From: Agriotes lineatus
Taxonomy: Eukaryota; Arthropoda; Insecta; Coleoptera; Elateridae
Assembly (NCBI GenBank): GCA_940337035.1
Contig: CALNHX010007405.1
Coordinates: forward strand, 1-64,000
Direction: 5' to 3'
Length of the DNA stretch: 64,000 nucleotides
Shown: piece by piece, positions 1 to 11,900 of the stretch
How positions within the stretch are numbered: the first letter of the stretch is position 1
Layout of the letters: the number at the start of each line of letters is the position of its first letter
Position numbers and translations under genes: made by a program
The notes under the pieces: model-generated
Database searches by the model: none
Told to the model about the DNA's origin: nothing
The model's input: only the letters and a program-made list of their open reading frames with translations

Positions 1-99
1 TTCACATATAAGTTATGAATTAAACAAGCAAGACATAAGTTTCAAAAATTACAGTTGAATTCAACCAACACAATCAATACTACATCATCCCAATGCACA

Positions 100-600
100 T
101 AAGAACTGCGGAAAACTCAAAGAAATCAAGACAATCTGAATAACAATTTGCCAATTTGGCTGCTCTAGTGATGAAAGAGTTCTCATCAAGATTGGTCCAG
201 TGAAACAAAGTGTTCAAACGTGTGGGTCTAGAACTCTAGATGGAATATGTAAACTGATCCTGCCAGTTAGCTCAGGGGAAGAAAGAACAGAATTTACCAA
301 GCAGTAAAACATGCGAGAGCATAAACTTTTGATATTCAATTCTGCTTCTACATTACTATAAGCATAATTAGTTAAGTTCCTCTTAAAGGCTATGTATCTG
401 AGGAAGGAGCGTTGATTTTTTTCAATCTTTTGTATATGAATGTTATAACTTGGGCACTATACACAAGCAGCATATTCTAGATGAAAGCGTACTAGTGAGC
501 AATGGAGTTAATTTAATGGAATTAATATTTGTGAAGTCGTGGGAACATCGCTTTAAAAATCTTAGCATTTTAAAAAATTTAGATATTATGTGCTAGTAAC
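100..600 (-). pseudogene. LINE reverse transcriptase, C-terminal relic
   Basis: Minus-strand translation gives a decayed but recognisable post-RT region of a jockey-like LINE: a stretch ending LVRFHLEYAACV, a stop where W is usual, then CPSYNIHIQKIEKNQRSFLRYI. The matching RT palm lies at 2640-2990 in the same orientation and order, so both are one copy pushed apart by about 2 kb of small inverted-repeat elements. Several stops and frameshifts make it non-functional. Confidence 0.65.
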
Positions 601-651
601 GTGAAAATTAAAGTTAAGAGTTAAATCCACGAGCACACCCAAGTCCTTTAT

Positions 652-939
652 CACAGAATAAACACCTAACGGACTCAGAAGCGACACTCCGCGGCGACGT
701 GATGTTTGAGGTGCTTTATTTTGGTCAGGCGGCCATACTGTGAGCAAGTAGAAAAGGCGGGAAATTTAAAAAGTTGAATTATAGGCGCACCACCGACAAT
801 ACCTGTTAAAACCAATCCATAGAATCACACGTCATGACGTCACAAATCTATTCGCTAGCGCTACGCATGCGCACTAATTTTTAGACCACTGCCAAAGTCG
901 TGAGTGTCGCTTCTGAGTCCGTTAGGTGTTTATTCTGTG
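652..939. mobile_element. MITE with perfect 38-bp terminal inverted repeats
   Basis: The ends at 652-689 and 902-939 are perfect inverted copies beginning CACAGAATAAACACC. Flanks CCTTTAT and CCTCTAT look like a 7-8 bp target duplication with one change, which would suit a hAT- or P-like element. There is no coding capacity. It sits inside the split LINE. Confidence 0.75.
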
Positions 940-1012
940 CCTCTATGGTCTGCACTTTTTAAATACCCAGGAGGGCATAAATATCAGTGATCCCGGTGTT
1001 CATGGAATTAGC

Positions 1013-1250
1013 TACAGAGTGATTTTTTAAATACTGAATTGCAGGAGGCCCTGGATAGCCTGCATCTGTTGGCAGTACTGAAGTGTATTGTCAGTCTATG
1101 CAGGTTAAGTTCTGCGTCAGTGTGTGTCAAATAACAAACAAAACCTAACCTACTAACCTTGAATTTGATATAGAATGCACTTCAGTACTGCCAACTGATT
1201 CAGGTTATTCAGGGTCTGCTGCAACTCAGTATTTAAAAAATCACTCTGTA
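1013..1250. mobile_element. MITE with about 75-bp inverted repeats
   Basis: The left end TACAGAGTGATTTTTTAAAT is mirrored at 1231-1250, and the inner parts (GGCAGTACTGAAGTG / CACTTCAGTACTGCC) pair too, so most of the element folds back. Its centre carries a CCTAACCTACTAACC motif related to the core repeated at 4575, 31228 and 44585. Confidence 0.7.
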
Positions 1251-1653
1251 CAGGTCACAGAAAATAGATTGACTTTCAAGGTAGGTCATGAAAGGCGCTG
1301 TGATCATATATGATGAATTGGCAATATGTGGAAAGTTGTCAAACATACGAAGTTTGGTTATATTTTAAATGAAAGTAATCAGTAGCGGTTGTTCTCTGAA
1401 TGTAGCGGTGAGTAGAGGGATTTCGTTTGCGCAGTGACTAACGTCATATGACAGATTCTTTGTGTTTTCAAATGTGTAATTGCTGTTGTTGTTGATTTTG
1501 TTAATTCTATTATTTTGTTATTGCTATTGTTATTGTTGCTATTTTTGTGTGTGTTGTTCATTTTATTATGAAATGCGCCACACCACAATGTTGAGTACGC
1601 CTCTGATTTATTGTGTAATTTAGCTTAAATAAGGTTAACAATTTAATGTCAAT

Positions 1654-2280
1654 GGGCGTGTTCAGCCGGAGCAGCGCTGTTTCAGCGGTTGCTTTTTGCT
1701 GAGTTGCAGCAAATACGAACGGCTGAACGACCTTGGTTAGCGAGCGCAATGTTTACAAACAGAAACGTCAGTTATGTTGTGATTGCGTAGTGACGTATTT
1801 TTGCCAGGACGACAAGGGCTGCAAAATTTCCATTTAAATGTGGAAGAAAATAATTAGAATGAGGATGGACCTCAGACCTTATGAAGAATTTTGAGTGTGA
1901 GCATTTAACTCTTGTCAAAATTAGACTGTTTTTTTAATTACTATTTTTCTATCACGTTTCAGTGGCTATTTGTTTCAATAATTTCAAGGAAGTACTGATT
2001 TTGAGAAAATGGTCATTTTAATTTCTTAATTTTATCGGTTTCCCAAAATGTGTTTCTACAATTTCGCCGTTAATTCAGAAATGCAGCACGGTCATTTCAG
2101 GCTACAATTTTTAAAATTTAAAACTGCGCGTTGCGGTTATCTCCCTCCACTTTCGCTGAGTAATCTAGCGGAAAGGAAGCAAAAATAAATTTGCTGGAAA
2201 AAATGGCAAGGCATTCTGCGCAATCACCAACGCAGCGCTGCCGCAGCGCTGCCTCAGTGCTGTCCCGGCTGAACGTGGCC
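1654..2280. mobile_element. PIF/Harbinger-like non-autonomous element
   Basis: The ends GGGCGTGTTCAGCCGG and (reverse complement of the right end) GGCCACGTTCAGCCGG are imperfect inverted repeats rich in CAGCGCTG, flanked by a 3-bp AAT direct repeat at 1651-1653 and 2281-2283. A G-rich end with GTTCAG and a 3-bp duplication fits PIF/Harbinger. Short ORFs inside look like chance. Confidence 0.65.
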
Positions 2281-2334
2281 AATATGATAGATGTCAAAAG
2301 TATTACCAATACAAAACTTGGAAATTACTGAACC

Positions 2335-2574
2335 TGTAGTCGCGGAATAACAATCCGGGCGAGTCTTATAGAGGATTTTTGCAATTTTTGGGTAATGTAA
2401 ATTGAGCTTTGCGTTTCTAGGTTAGCAATTGACAGTTAAACAATGAGACATGCTGTCGTATACGAGTAATTATTTTGACTTTGACTAATTTCACCAGGTA
2501 ACATGATAAGTAAAGTAAAGTAAGTTATACACTGAATTATTTTAAGTGCCCGGATTTTTAATTCCGCGACTGTA
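2335..2574. mobile_element. Small inverted-repeat element (MITE)
   Basis: TGTAGTCGCGGAAT...CCGGGC near 2336 is mirrored by GCCCGG...ATTCCGCGACTGTACA ending near 2575. It has no coding potential and is the fourth small element between the two halves of the split LINE. Confidence 0.6.
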
Positions 2575-2639
2575 CATATAAATGTTGGTTAGCATTATAT
2601 TTCAATTATAATAATAAATTATACGAATCTGTGATCATT

Positions 2640-2990
2640 TTGACAGCTAGGATATCTGAAAGCACTTGGATGGGTTCAGTTCCATGCAGTCTGAGGAACA
2701 CCAATCGACCAATCTATTTAATCCAACTGAAGTCTCTTAGAGTCATTCCCACCACTGACGATTGAATAAAACTTAAGATCGTCAGCAAATAAAAGAAATT
2801 TTGAATGATGAAATCATGTCTGGATATCGTTGACGGTACATTCAAAAATATAGGCCCCAGATGGAAACCCCGAAGGACGCCCAAAGAGACATTGATCTCT
2901 TTCGATTGATATCATGGACCTTGACAATTTGTCCTCTATCCAAAAAATAGCACTGCAACCAGTCTAATAATGAACCATTATGCCTAGGCA
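2640..2990 (-). pseudogene. LINE reverse transcriptase palm relic
   Basis: Read on the minus strand with frameshifts, the order is LLDWLQCYFLDRGQIVKV, a decayed GVPQGSHLGP-like block, a FADDL-like block, then RLVDWCSSDCMELNPSKC. This is the RT palm and the segment after it of a jockey-like LINE. It continues at 100-600 after the MITE-filled gap. Confidence 0.7.
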
Positions 2991-3214
2991 TAAAAGTAAC
3001 ACATTTACCTTGTCAGTCAAGTCACATACGTTGCCACTTTAATGACGTTTGAAAATAATAGTTATTTATGTATCTAGGCCGAAAAATTGCTGCAATTCCT
3101 GGCCGCGGTGATAGCCAAAGCAACCAATCAGGTAGTTTTCGTCCGAGGTGCATATTAAATTTTTCGGTCGACCATTAAAATTTGAAAAAAATTAAAGTGG
3201 AGTGTCAATTATAA

Positions 3215-4129
3215 GGCCCTGAACACACGGGATTCCGTTTCCCAGATTCGGTATGCGGGATACAGAATCTGAGTCTGTTCAGACACGGCGACTGAATCTC
3301 AGACGCGGGCCTTCAGTCACTTGCAGTGCCGTGCTGTTATGGACCTAGCATTGCTGTTCTTTGTTTCTGTCGAATTAGTCTAGAAGTGCTGTATTTAAAG
3401 TCAGGGATTGGGCTCTACTAAGCTAATAAATTTTTCATTGTCAAATAATGTACATTCTATGATCGTTGTATAGTAAGGAACGCCTTGCTTATTCGATTTA
3501 AATAGAAGTTGAAGAAAATCTGCTACGCCTATGACATGATATCATATGTTCTGGCTGAAAAAAGTAGGCGAGTCCAGGCCGTGGTACACGTGGACTCATA
3601 TCCTCTATATGCTCCAATGGTAAATCGGTATCCGAGATACAGAATGTGTCGCCGGCGGCCGATTTTCCTTATCTCTCCATTTCGGCCGCCGGCTACAAAT
3701 TCTGTATCTCGGATACCGATTTACCATTGGAGCATATAGAGGATATGAGTCCACGTGTACCACGGCCTGGACTCGCCTACTATTTCCAGCCAGAACATAT
3801 GACATCATGTCATAGGCGTAGCAGATTTTCTTCAACTTCTATTTAAATCGAATAAGCAATGCGTTCCTTACTATACAACGATCATAGAATGTACATTATT
3901 TGACAATGAAAAATTTATTAGCTTAGTAGAGCCCAATCCCTGACTTTAAATACAGCACTTCTAGACTAATTCGACAGAAACAAAGAACAGCAATGCTAGG
4001 TCCATAACAGCACGGCACTGCAAGTGACTGAAGGCCCGCGTCTGAGATTCAGTCGCCGTGTCTGAACAGACTCAGATTCTGTATCCCGCATACCAAATCT
4101 GGGAAACGGAATCCCGTGTGTTCAGGGCC
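3215..4129. mobile_element. 915-bp near-perfect palindromic PIF/Harbinger-like element
   Basis: The two arms, each about 440 bp, are inverted copies around a centre near 3672, with very few mismatches (for example one base in the terminal 40). Ends are GGCCCTGAACACACGGG, flanked by TAA at 3212-3214 and 4130-4132. G-rich ends with a TAA duplication fit PIF/Harbinger. The ORFs on each strand (3509-3739 plus, 3605-3835 minus) are mirror images of each other and not evidence of a gene. Confidence 0.85.
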
Positions 4130-4248
4130 TAAGAGTTCTTGAGGACGAAAAACGTTTACGGACAAAAAGTGTTTGCAAATAAAAAGCATTTGCAGACAAA
4201 AGATTAATGGTGTCTAAAAAAGTGGAAAATTTGTACATAAATGTATGT

Positions 4249-4886
4249 ATAGTCCAAGAGCCAGCAACCGGTTTGGTTACAGTATTTTTAACAAGCCTGA
4301 AACTGTTATGTAAAGTCTCTTTGAATATACTGAGAAGGAAACCCGAAGTCTGGCAAGCCTGTGGTGGTGGTTTTGGCCCCCTTGCGTCCTTGAAGGATGG
4401 AAAAAAATAATAAGAAAAAAGTATAATAACAAGTCTGGCTCTTTGCTATGTTAAAGCTAATCATATCTTATGTAAGTAAAAAGATTGACAGATGCTTTCG
4501 CGGGTGGTAAGTTTACCCCAGATGCACATAAAGTTGCATAATAAACTTAACCATTTACTGTAAAATACCGAGATATCCAAAAAAACTGATCCTCAGCGGG
4601 CTGTGGAAATTCAAACGTGTGAATAATAAGTTGGTGGCACTGTAAGTCTATGTCAAATTTGAGGTTAGCAGGTTAGGTTTTCCGTCAGTTTTGACACAGG
4701 TTTTGTGTTAGTTTTGACACATTATTTTTTCCGCCCTTCAAGGACGCAAGGGGGCTAAAGCCACCACCGCAGGCTTGCCAGACTTCGGGTTCCCTTCTCA
4801 GTATATACAAAGGGACCTTCCATAACAGTTACAGACTTGTTAAAAATATCTACTGTAAGAAATACGTTGCTGGCTCTTGGACTAGT
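4249..4886. repeat. Foldback element, about 150-bp arms
   Basis: The left arm (4251-4399; GTCCAAGAGCCAGCAAC, CTGGCAAGCCTGTGGTGG) is mirrored at 4730-4884. The 330-bp spacer holds a copy of the GCGGGCTGTGGAAATTCAAA / GAGGTTAGCAGGTTAGG core that recurs at 23683, 31228 and 44585. Confidence 0.7.
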
Positions 4887-4904
4887 ATGTATAATCTGTA
4901 ACCT

Positions 4905-5256
4905 CATTTACCTTGCGGTGTAGAGGCTGGTGCTTTATGCGCTGGCATCTGGCGGTACAATGCTCAACTTGCCCCGAATTCGAGATACAGAGTTGGCGAG
5001 CGCCTTTGGTGCTTGCGCAGCAATCACTGTGAGGTGTGTGTCTTGATGATGTGTTGACCTTGTTACTCTACCTCTTAGATCTGTGGTTCTGAGTAGAGCA
5101 CAGTTAATTTGGTGCCCAACTGTGAATGGTCTCACCGAGCCCGATTCCAAACGCCAAGGCTACGGAAAAATTCCGACCCACGCGGGATTTGAACCGAGGA
5201 CTTGCTTAATGAAAGCCTGGCGTTTACCCAACTGCACCACGCGGCTTATGTACGTA
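4905..5256 (-). mobile_element. tRNA-derived SINE
   Basis: On the minus strand the head near 5250-5170 has a tRNA-like A box (TGGTGCAGTTGG) and B box (GGTTCAAATCC), the internal promoter layout of RNA polymerase III. A non-tRNA body follows towards 4905. The acceptor and anticodon stems are too decayed for a working tRNA. Confidence 0.6.
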
Positions 5257-5703
5257 AAATCATATTTTATAGGACGGTCGAAGGAAAAATTTATTATGAC
5301 GAAGGCATGTTGCTGAATGTACCTTGTATCATAATGTAATTTTTTTCAGAAAAAGTATGAGTTTCTTGAAAAAACTAAGAGCCAAATAAATCAGGCTTTC
5401 TATTTCTAGTACATATTTTTATATTATCAAATTCTTGTACTTTAAAAAGTTCTAACATAACTACCCTGTTTAGTATTTCAAATTGCCCTATAATCTATAA
5501 CTATGTTCTTGAAACACCCTACATATTTTTTAAAAGCAAAAAAATGTCATTTACTTGTTAAACTCAACATTTTCATGTCACAAAGTATAATTTTGAGTTT
5601 AAACTTATTGAAATTCTGATGGGTGTCCCAACATGCTTCACCAACAAATTTTCAATAGCAATATACAACACCGGCATTTTGTTGTATAAACCAGATAAAT
5701 TAC

Positions 5704-5923
5704 CTTGATCGGAGTCCAAGATTTTCTGCTGCAGCTCTTGTATTTGTGCAGACCGTAGATCTATCTCTTCTTCCAGCTGCTTAACTTCAAACGAGTCTGA
5801 CAGTTCAGAATTTGTTTTCATTTGGTCCATTTGTTCCTGCAAAGTGGCTCGGTCTTCCAACAGGTAGCTGAGTGTTGCTTGGGCGTCCACCGTGTTGACA
5901 AAAATATCCAGCTCTTGCTGGAT
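5704..5923 (-). CDS. KIF4: Kinesin-4 exon 6: coiled coil, last exon in window
   Basis: Residues 729-801 plus one base, containing YLLEDRATLQEQMDQMK and IDLRSAQIQELQQKILDSD, matching the KIF4 LEDR and FRSAQIADLQQKLL blocks. The acceptor is TGCTTTAG|ATCC and the donor GATCAAG|GTAATT. The phase-1 end shows the gene continues to the left. Confidence 0.9.
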
Positions 5924-8900
5924 CTAAAGCAAGCAAATTGTAGCACAACTCGTTATTCAAGCCCAACACACTCACCCAAGGACCTAGTCGTTCGACCTTG
6001 CCGGAGGTCTTCTGGTCCTGAACGGTTTTTCGCACAGCCAGAGCATCCTTGAGGCGCTTGTTAATGGCAGCTGCCTCCTCCACCTTCCGTTTGAACACAT
6101 TCTGCTGCCTGCTGAGCATGGTCTCCATCTTAACCAGCTGATTTTGCCTCTTCCGGTCCTGCTGCTTGAGCTTCAGCAGCTCCCTCTCACGCTGCAGCTT
6201 CCACGAGCGGAATTGCTCGGACTCCTGCTTCATGTTTTTAATTAGCCTCACTTTCGTCTGCTTCATTTGCTGAATTTCGGTGTTTAGTTGCTTGATCTTC
6301 TGTTCGTCCTTGTCCTTCAGTTTTATGAGACGAGCTTGTTCTGATATCTAGATTAAGATACAAGTGTATTAGTTATAGAACTCTCAAGTGGTAAAGGTCA
6401 AAAACTACAGAGTAGAAAATGTGTGAAATTAAAAATCACATTTGAAGCAAATTATTGTTATTAATAGCACTTACCTTCTTATGTAATTCATGCAACTCTT
6501 TTTCTAATTCTTGCACACGTTTCCTTCGCTGCTCAGCAATTTTGCTGCCAGGCCCCAGTACCTGTGTGTTTTTCAGCTGTTGAAGCAACTCATCCTTTTC
6601 CCTTTCAAGAGCTTGAATTTTAGCTTCGTTTTCAGCCATGGCATTGTAATCAACCATGTAATTGGTATTGGCACGTATCTGCTGCGCCAAATGCTCCTTC
6701 ATTGCCAACATTTTAGTCACCTCCTGAAGCTCGCAGTTCAAAGCCATCTGCTGCTGTGTGTGGCTCTCTTGCTGTTCACTGAATTCCGACTCCTTACAAA
6801 GGTCGGCATTAACAATATTGGTGGTATTGCTTGTGCGCTCGTGCTTCCGAATCTCTTCATCTGTCTTTTGCCTTTCCGAGTCAATCTCCTTGAACAAATC
6901 CTGCATCATGTGCAGCTTATTAAAGTGCTCCTTGATCGCACCTGCGTTGTTCTGCTCTATGCTCAAGCTCAAGTTGTTGAGGGTAATGTTGCACTCTTCT
7001 TTCAATTCGAGCAGTTTCTTAGTCAGCCGCTCGTTCGCTGCCTGCATGAGCATAACTCTTTCGAAGAGACCTGCATTCTCGTTTAAGGTGGAGGATAGCT
7101 GCAGAGTCAGCTCCTGAATTTTCCCTTTCTGAAAGGCATCAGTTCTCTTGAATACATCCAGCTCGGCTTGGCTGATGATGGGGCCACCTATACAATTTTG
7201 ATTCAGTGAAATATGTTGGAAAACATTCTGAACTTACCCTGACCGACCAGCTCCAGGCGCAACTGCTGTACCAACTTATTTAATCTATTAATTTCAGCAG
7301 CTTTAGGATCTTGGTTCACAACAGGCTTGTTTTTGATCTTACGTGCTCTGTCGGCGTAACGTAATGTTGACAAGGTTTCCTCTAGATTGTAATCTGCCGG
7401 GCTTACACAAGCTAGCATTAGTGTAATGCTGTTTCCACCCAGAGAATCTAGAAATTGTAACGTTTGAAAATTAAATAATAAGAGCTTTGCACCTTCTCAT
7501 TAGGCACACAATGTAGATGACAAGTATAATTTTAACCTGACTGATTAACAAGTCAATAAGTCAAAGGGTTTTTTTTTTGTTTAATATTTACGTATGTGTG
7601 GGGATTTTAACGAGGTTGGCAACTTATTTTGTTTCCATAGTGAAACGAGAGATATGTGAATTAAAAAATAACAAAGGTACACATTCGTATACAAAAACAC
7701 TTTTTAGCAAATCTTGCTAAAGGCTGAGACCCTATTTTGTTGGTGATTTGCATACAGAGTCATTAGTGATTCTCTTGTGAAGCATTCATGATTGTTCCTG
7801 AGTAAAAATGTTATATTTACCAACACATGATACGCCCAAATGACATATTGAGGGTTAAGCATAGTATAGTGCACAGGTTGTTGTTAATATTCTATAACAT
7901 ATATTTCTCTACGGCTTTTTGTAGCAGTCGAATACTTTCAGACAGTGTGTTGCATTTCAGATGAAGACACCCTCATATTTTCACTATTTGAAGGAGTACA
8001 GTTTTGAATTTTTGCAGTCACATGTTTTAAGATACTCAATGTGAACTTTAAACCCAGCCTATTATAATTTTGCAAACAGGGCCGCTGTAAATGCTCTTTT
8101 CAATGAAACTGGCAGTGTTAGTACAAATCAGAATGGTCAACCTCGTCAAATACATCGGCATCCTGAAGATAACGATATATTAGCAGCAACCCCATGCATG
8201 AGCCTTCGAATTTATTGTCTCAACCGAATATCAGCAAGGATAAAGTCAGAAGATGTTTTGTTCATCACAAAATGAAGCCCTATAAACTGAAGTTGTTACA
8301 TATATTAAAAGAACGCGATAAAAATAAAAGATTAGACTATTATTATTGGGTAAGGTAATTACTAAATAAGATTATGTTTACTCATGAGGCTACATTTACC
8401 AATAATGGGGTGGTATCATCTTAAAACTGTAATACTGAGTCACAGTAAATCCTCATTGGGTTATAAATTGTAAAGACCAATATTTACAGAAAGTCAATGT
8501 ATGATGTGGAATTTTAAAAGACCGAATAATTGGTCCTTTTTTCGCTTTATCCCAGGTGTCTATGCGAAATTTTTCGTACGCCACTCTATACCAGTGGCAC
8601 CCGGATATATTATTCCAACCAAAAATTGGAAAGCTATTTAAAATCAAGTACATCATGGAAAGTGTAAGTCATGTCTAAATTGGTTTCATACAATCAAGAA
8701 ATAATTTTCTAATGTCAAGCAGCTTTCAGGTAATGACAGGCTATCTGCAAATTGTACATCTAACTGTTTCAGTACCATTTTACATGATTTAAGTAGGTAC
8801 TAAAGTACGTTTTTTTTCTATAATAACTGTCAAAGTGTTACAATGTTGGTAGACATGTGATTAAAACGCTAGGAAATTTTTATACCTCGTGTTGGTAGAA

Positions 8901-11900
8901 CTTTTTCAAAATTATGGTTGTGTGTCAATTTTGAATGTCAGTTTCTTAATTTGAACTCTTGACAAATTTCTTTAATTTTGCAAACGTTCATTATGTTTAT
9001 TTTCAAATATTGTAAGTTTAATAATTAATAAATTTGCAATATTTTACTATGCCGTTCGTTTTACCCACTATTATGACATATCTGTCAAAATGACAAATCA
9101 TTTTTTTAGTGGAAAAAAAGAACTAAAAATCTAAGTACCAATATTATTAAAACTAGGGACCCTGCAGGAATGCAACTTATCCCCTAGAAAGTTGACCTTG
9201 AAAATTATTATAGAAAAAAAATTTACTTTAGGTTGTTTCACCTCAATTTTTTAAAACCATATGCTAGCATAGATAATCTTGAAAAACGTATATCTTTTCC
9301 AAAATTCCTAATGCATTGGTCAAATTTGAAGGTTATTATCGAAATGTCAATGACAATCAAACAGTCATTTTATGAATTAAATTACGAAGTGACTTACTGT
9401 TTTCAAAGCTGGCCTGATTTTAAATAACTTTCCAATTTCCGGTTGGAATACTATACCTACGGCCATTTTTAGATGAATGTGATATGTTTATAAGAATTTT
9501 TCTATTAAATTAGCAATTGAATGTATGATCGGTGTTAGAGCTAAGAGAGCAGGTTAGCGAGCGAAAGTGGCCGCAGCGCCTATCGGTCTCCGAGTTGTCG
9601 ACCCGAACAGATGGGCACGGGTAATTGTAAATAAGATAAAACTCAAGGAAAATAATATTTGTGTATAAATTTGAATATTAATATTTCAGTGTGGAATTTC
9701 TTTCAAAAATCCTTATAAGGGGTGAAGATATTAAGAAGTCCGAGCGACAAAACACAATCGTATTTAGTAAACAGGAAATAAAGACACCAAGATGTACAAT
9801 ACAAACAGTGATTCAACAGAGGGAGAAAAAAAAAAGATAGGGGTAGAAAAGGAGGAAAGCGACGAAGAACAAACGAGCTTTGCGAAATCTAAAAAGACAG
9901 TCAGATCGCCAGCAAGCCATAAACAAAAGAAGGAGGATATAGACAGAGTATTAGATATGCTACAGCAATTAACGGTAGATGTGAACCACATAAAAATAGA
10001 ACAATTAAAATTCAATAAGAACATGAAAGAATTGAAAAAGGAAAATAAAAATTTAAGGGAAGAAAATACGGTCATGAAAGGAACTACGTTGAGTTAAAAA
10101 AAGAGTTACAGGACACAACCGAAAGATTGGAGCAACTTGAAAGAGAAAAGAGAAGAAACAACATAGTATTGCATGGACTAGAAATAAAGCAGGAAATGGA
10201 AAAATTCTTGAAAGATAAACTAGAAATTGACACCCAAATCAAAAATGACTATAAAAAAGAACCAAAAATCTGCATAATCGTACTAGAAAACCCAGGCGAT
10301 AAAATAGAAATAATGAAAAGAAAAGCGAAATTAAGGAAATTAAACGGCGATAAGATATACATATTACTAAAATATTACCGTCCGAGAGCAAGGCTACTTG
10401 ATGAGACGTCCTGCCAATTTTGTGTTAATTTTTATAACTGTATTTTGCATTTATTACGTTATACACAGTAAATTTACACGTTTTTGTGCTAAATCATGTT
10501 TTTCCATTGTGCTTTGTAAAATTAAATTACAATTGGATATGGCAGAATGCATTTAATATCTGAAATTGCAACCACTTACTTTCGTCACTAGAGACGAAAG
10601 TTAACGTTATGGGATATTCTATCACTGGTCCCGGAACTGGCGTTTTCGGTTGGGGTAAAACGTGACGAAAGTTGTTCATTTTTAAGTGGTTATAGAAAAA
10701 AGTTATTTTAGTAGACATGTGCCATAATTAAAATGAGCGTCAAGTCTACACAAATATTCGTTTCTATGTTCATCTCTTTCTTATTCAATCATTGAATTCT
10801 GTTTTTTATGCATGCTATTTCATTACTGTTATCGTCACCTGCGTTGATTAACAAAAACTGCGTCTTAGTGAAGCCTGCCAGCTAGCCGAATGTCGGTAAT
10901 ATGCAAATTATGACCACTTCATGAAATTGGCTCTGGTTGACACCGTTTGACAGATCACAAACATAGATTGGTTATAACATGTGTCAATTAAAAATCTTCA
11001 AGAAAATTATAGCAAATCCATGTAAAAAGCGTTATTATGGAGTAATCTAAGCGTGAGTTCAGTGTTTTAAATTACAGGTACGATCATCGCAGACGACGGT
11101 GAATAGTTTGCGTCTTTGTCTAGTTGACGATTCAGTAAATAATGTAGTAGCAAACTTATTAAAAATTGCTGCAAGTAAGACAGATGATTATTGTGAAGTT
11201 TCGTACAAATACATTATAATTTTAGATTTCTATGGCCTAATTAGCTGATAACAACACAAAGAGCGATTGAAAGAGCTATGTAGGAGTAAGCGTACGAGAC
11301 CACATACGAAATGAAGTAGAACGAATGTAGAGGATGTAATGCAACGAATTGCAAACTTGAAATAGAATTGGGTGAGGCACATAGCAAGAGAAGGAATAGG
11401 TGGACTAAACATATCATGTAGTGGGGACCGCAATCACAAGAGAACCGTGGGGTGTCCACGTAGATGTTGGATAGACGATATAAAGGAAACGCTTGGCAGA
11501 AACTGCCATCATTTGGCACTGAATAGATGTGACTGGAAAAATCGTGGAGAGGCCTATGTCCAGGAGTGGGTGAAGAAAGGCTGCCGAAGAAGAAGACATA
11601 ATTGGAAGCTCACAAAATGTTAAAGGCTGTAATTTTTAATTGAATGACCTCACAAAGGTAAAGTAATACTGTTCATCATATAGTATTAGTTTTATAATTA
11701 TCAAGGTCTTAAATCAATAGATAGCGATTGTGAACACTGCCCTTTATTAATGAAAAATGTGATTAGTATATGAATAGGCTGCAAACTAATTTTTGCATAG
11801 TAGAACGATAAGGGGCTCGAATCAAATATCGTCTGCCTAATTCGTAGCCTTTCGGAAATGTGAACCTCCAAGCAACACACATTCGTATGGTCATTTCTGA

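Noticed and set aside
3509..3846. ORFs of 66-76 codons on both strands with nearly identical products
   Set aside because: They are mirror images created by the 915-bp palindrome.
6511..7117. Plus-strand ORFs of 119 and 191 codons
   Set aside because: They are shadows of kinesin exon 4.
11372..11623. 83-codon ORF as an independent gene
   Set aside because: Its text is the C-terminal tail of an RTE LINE, with the rest in other frames.
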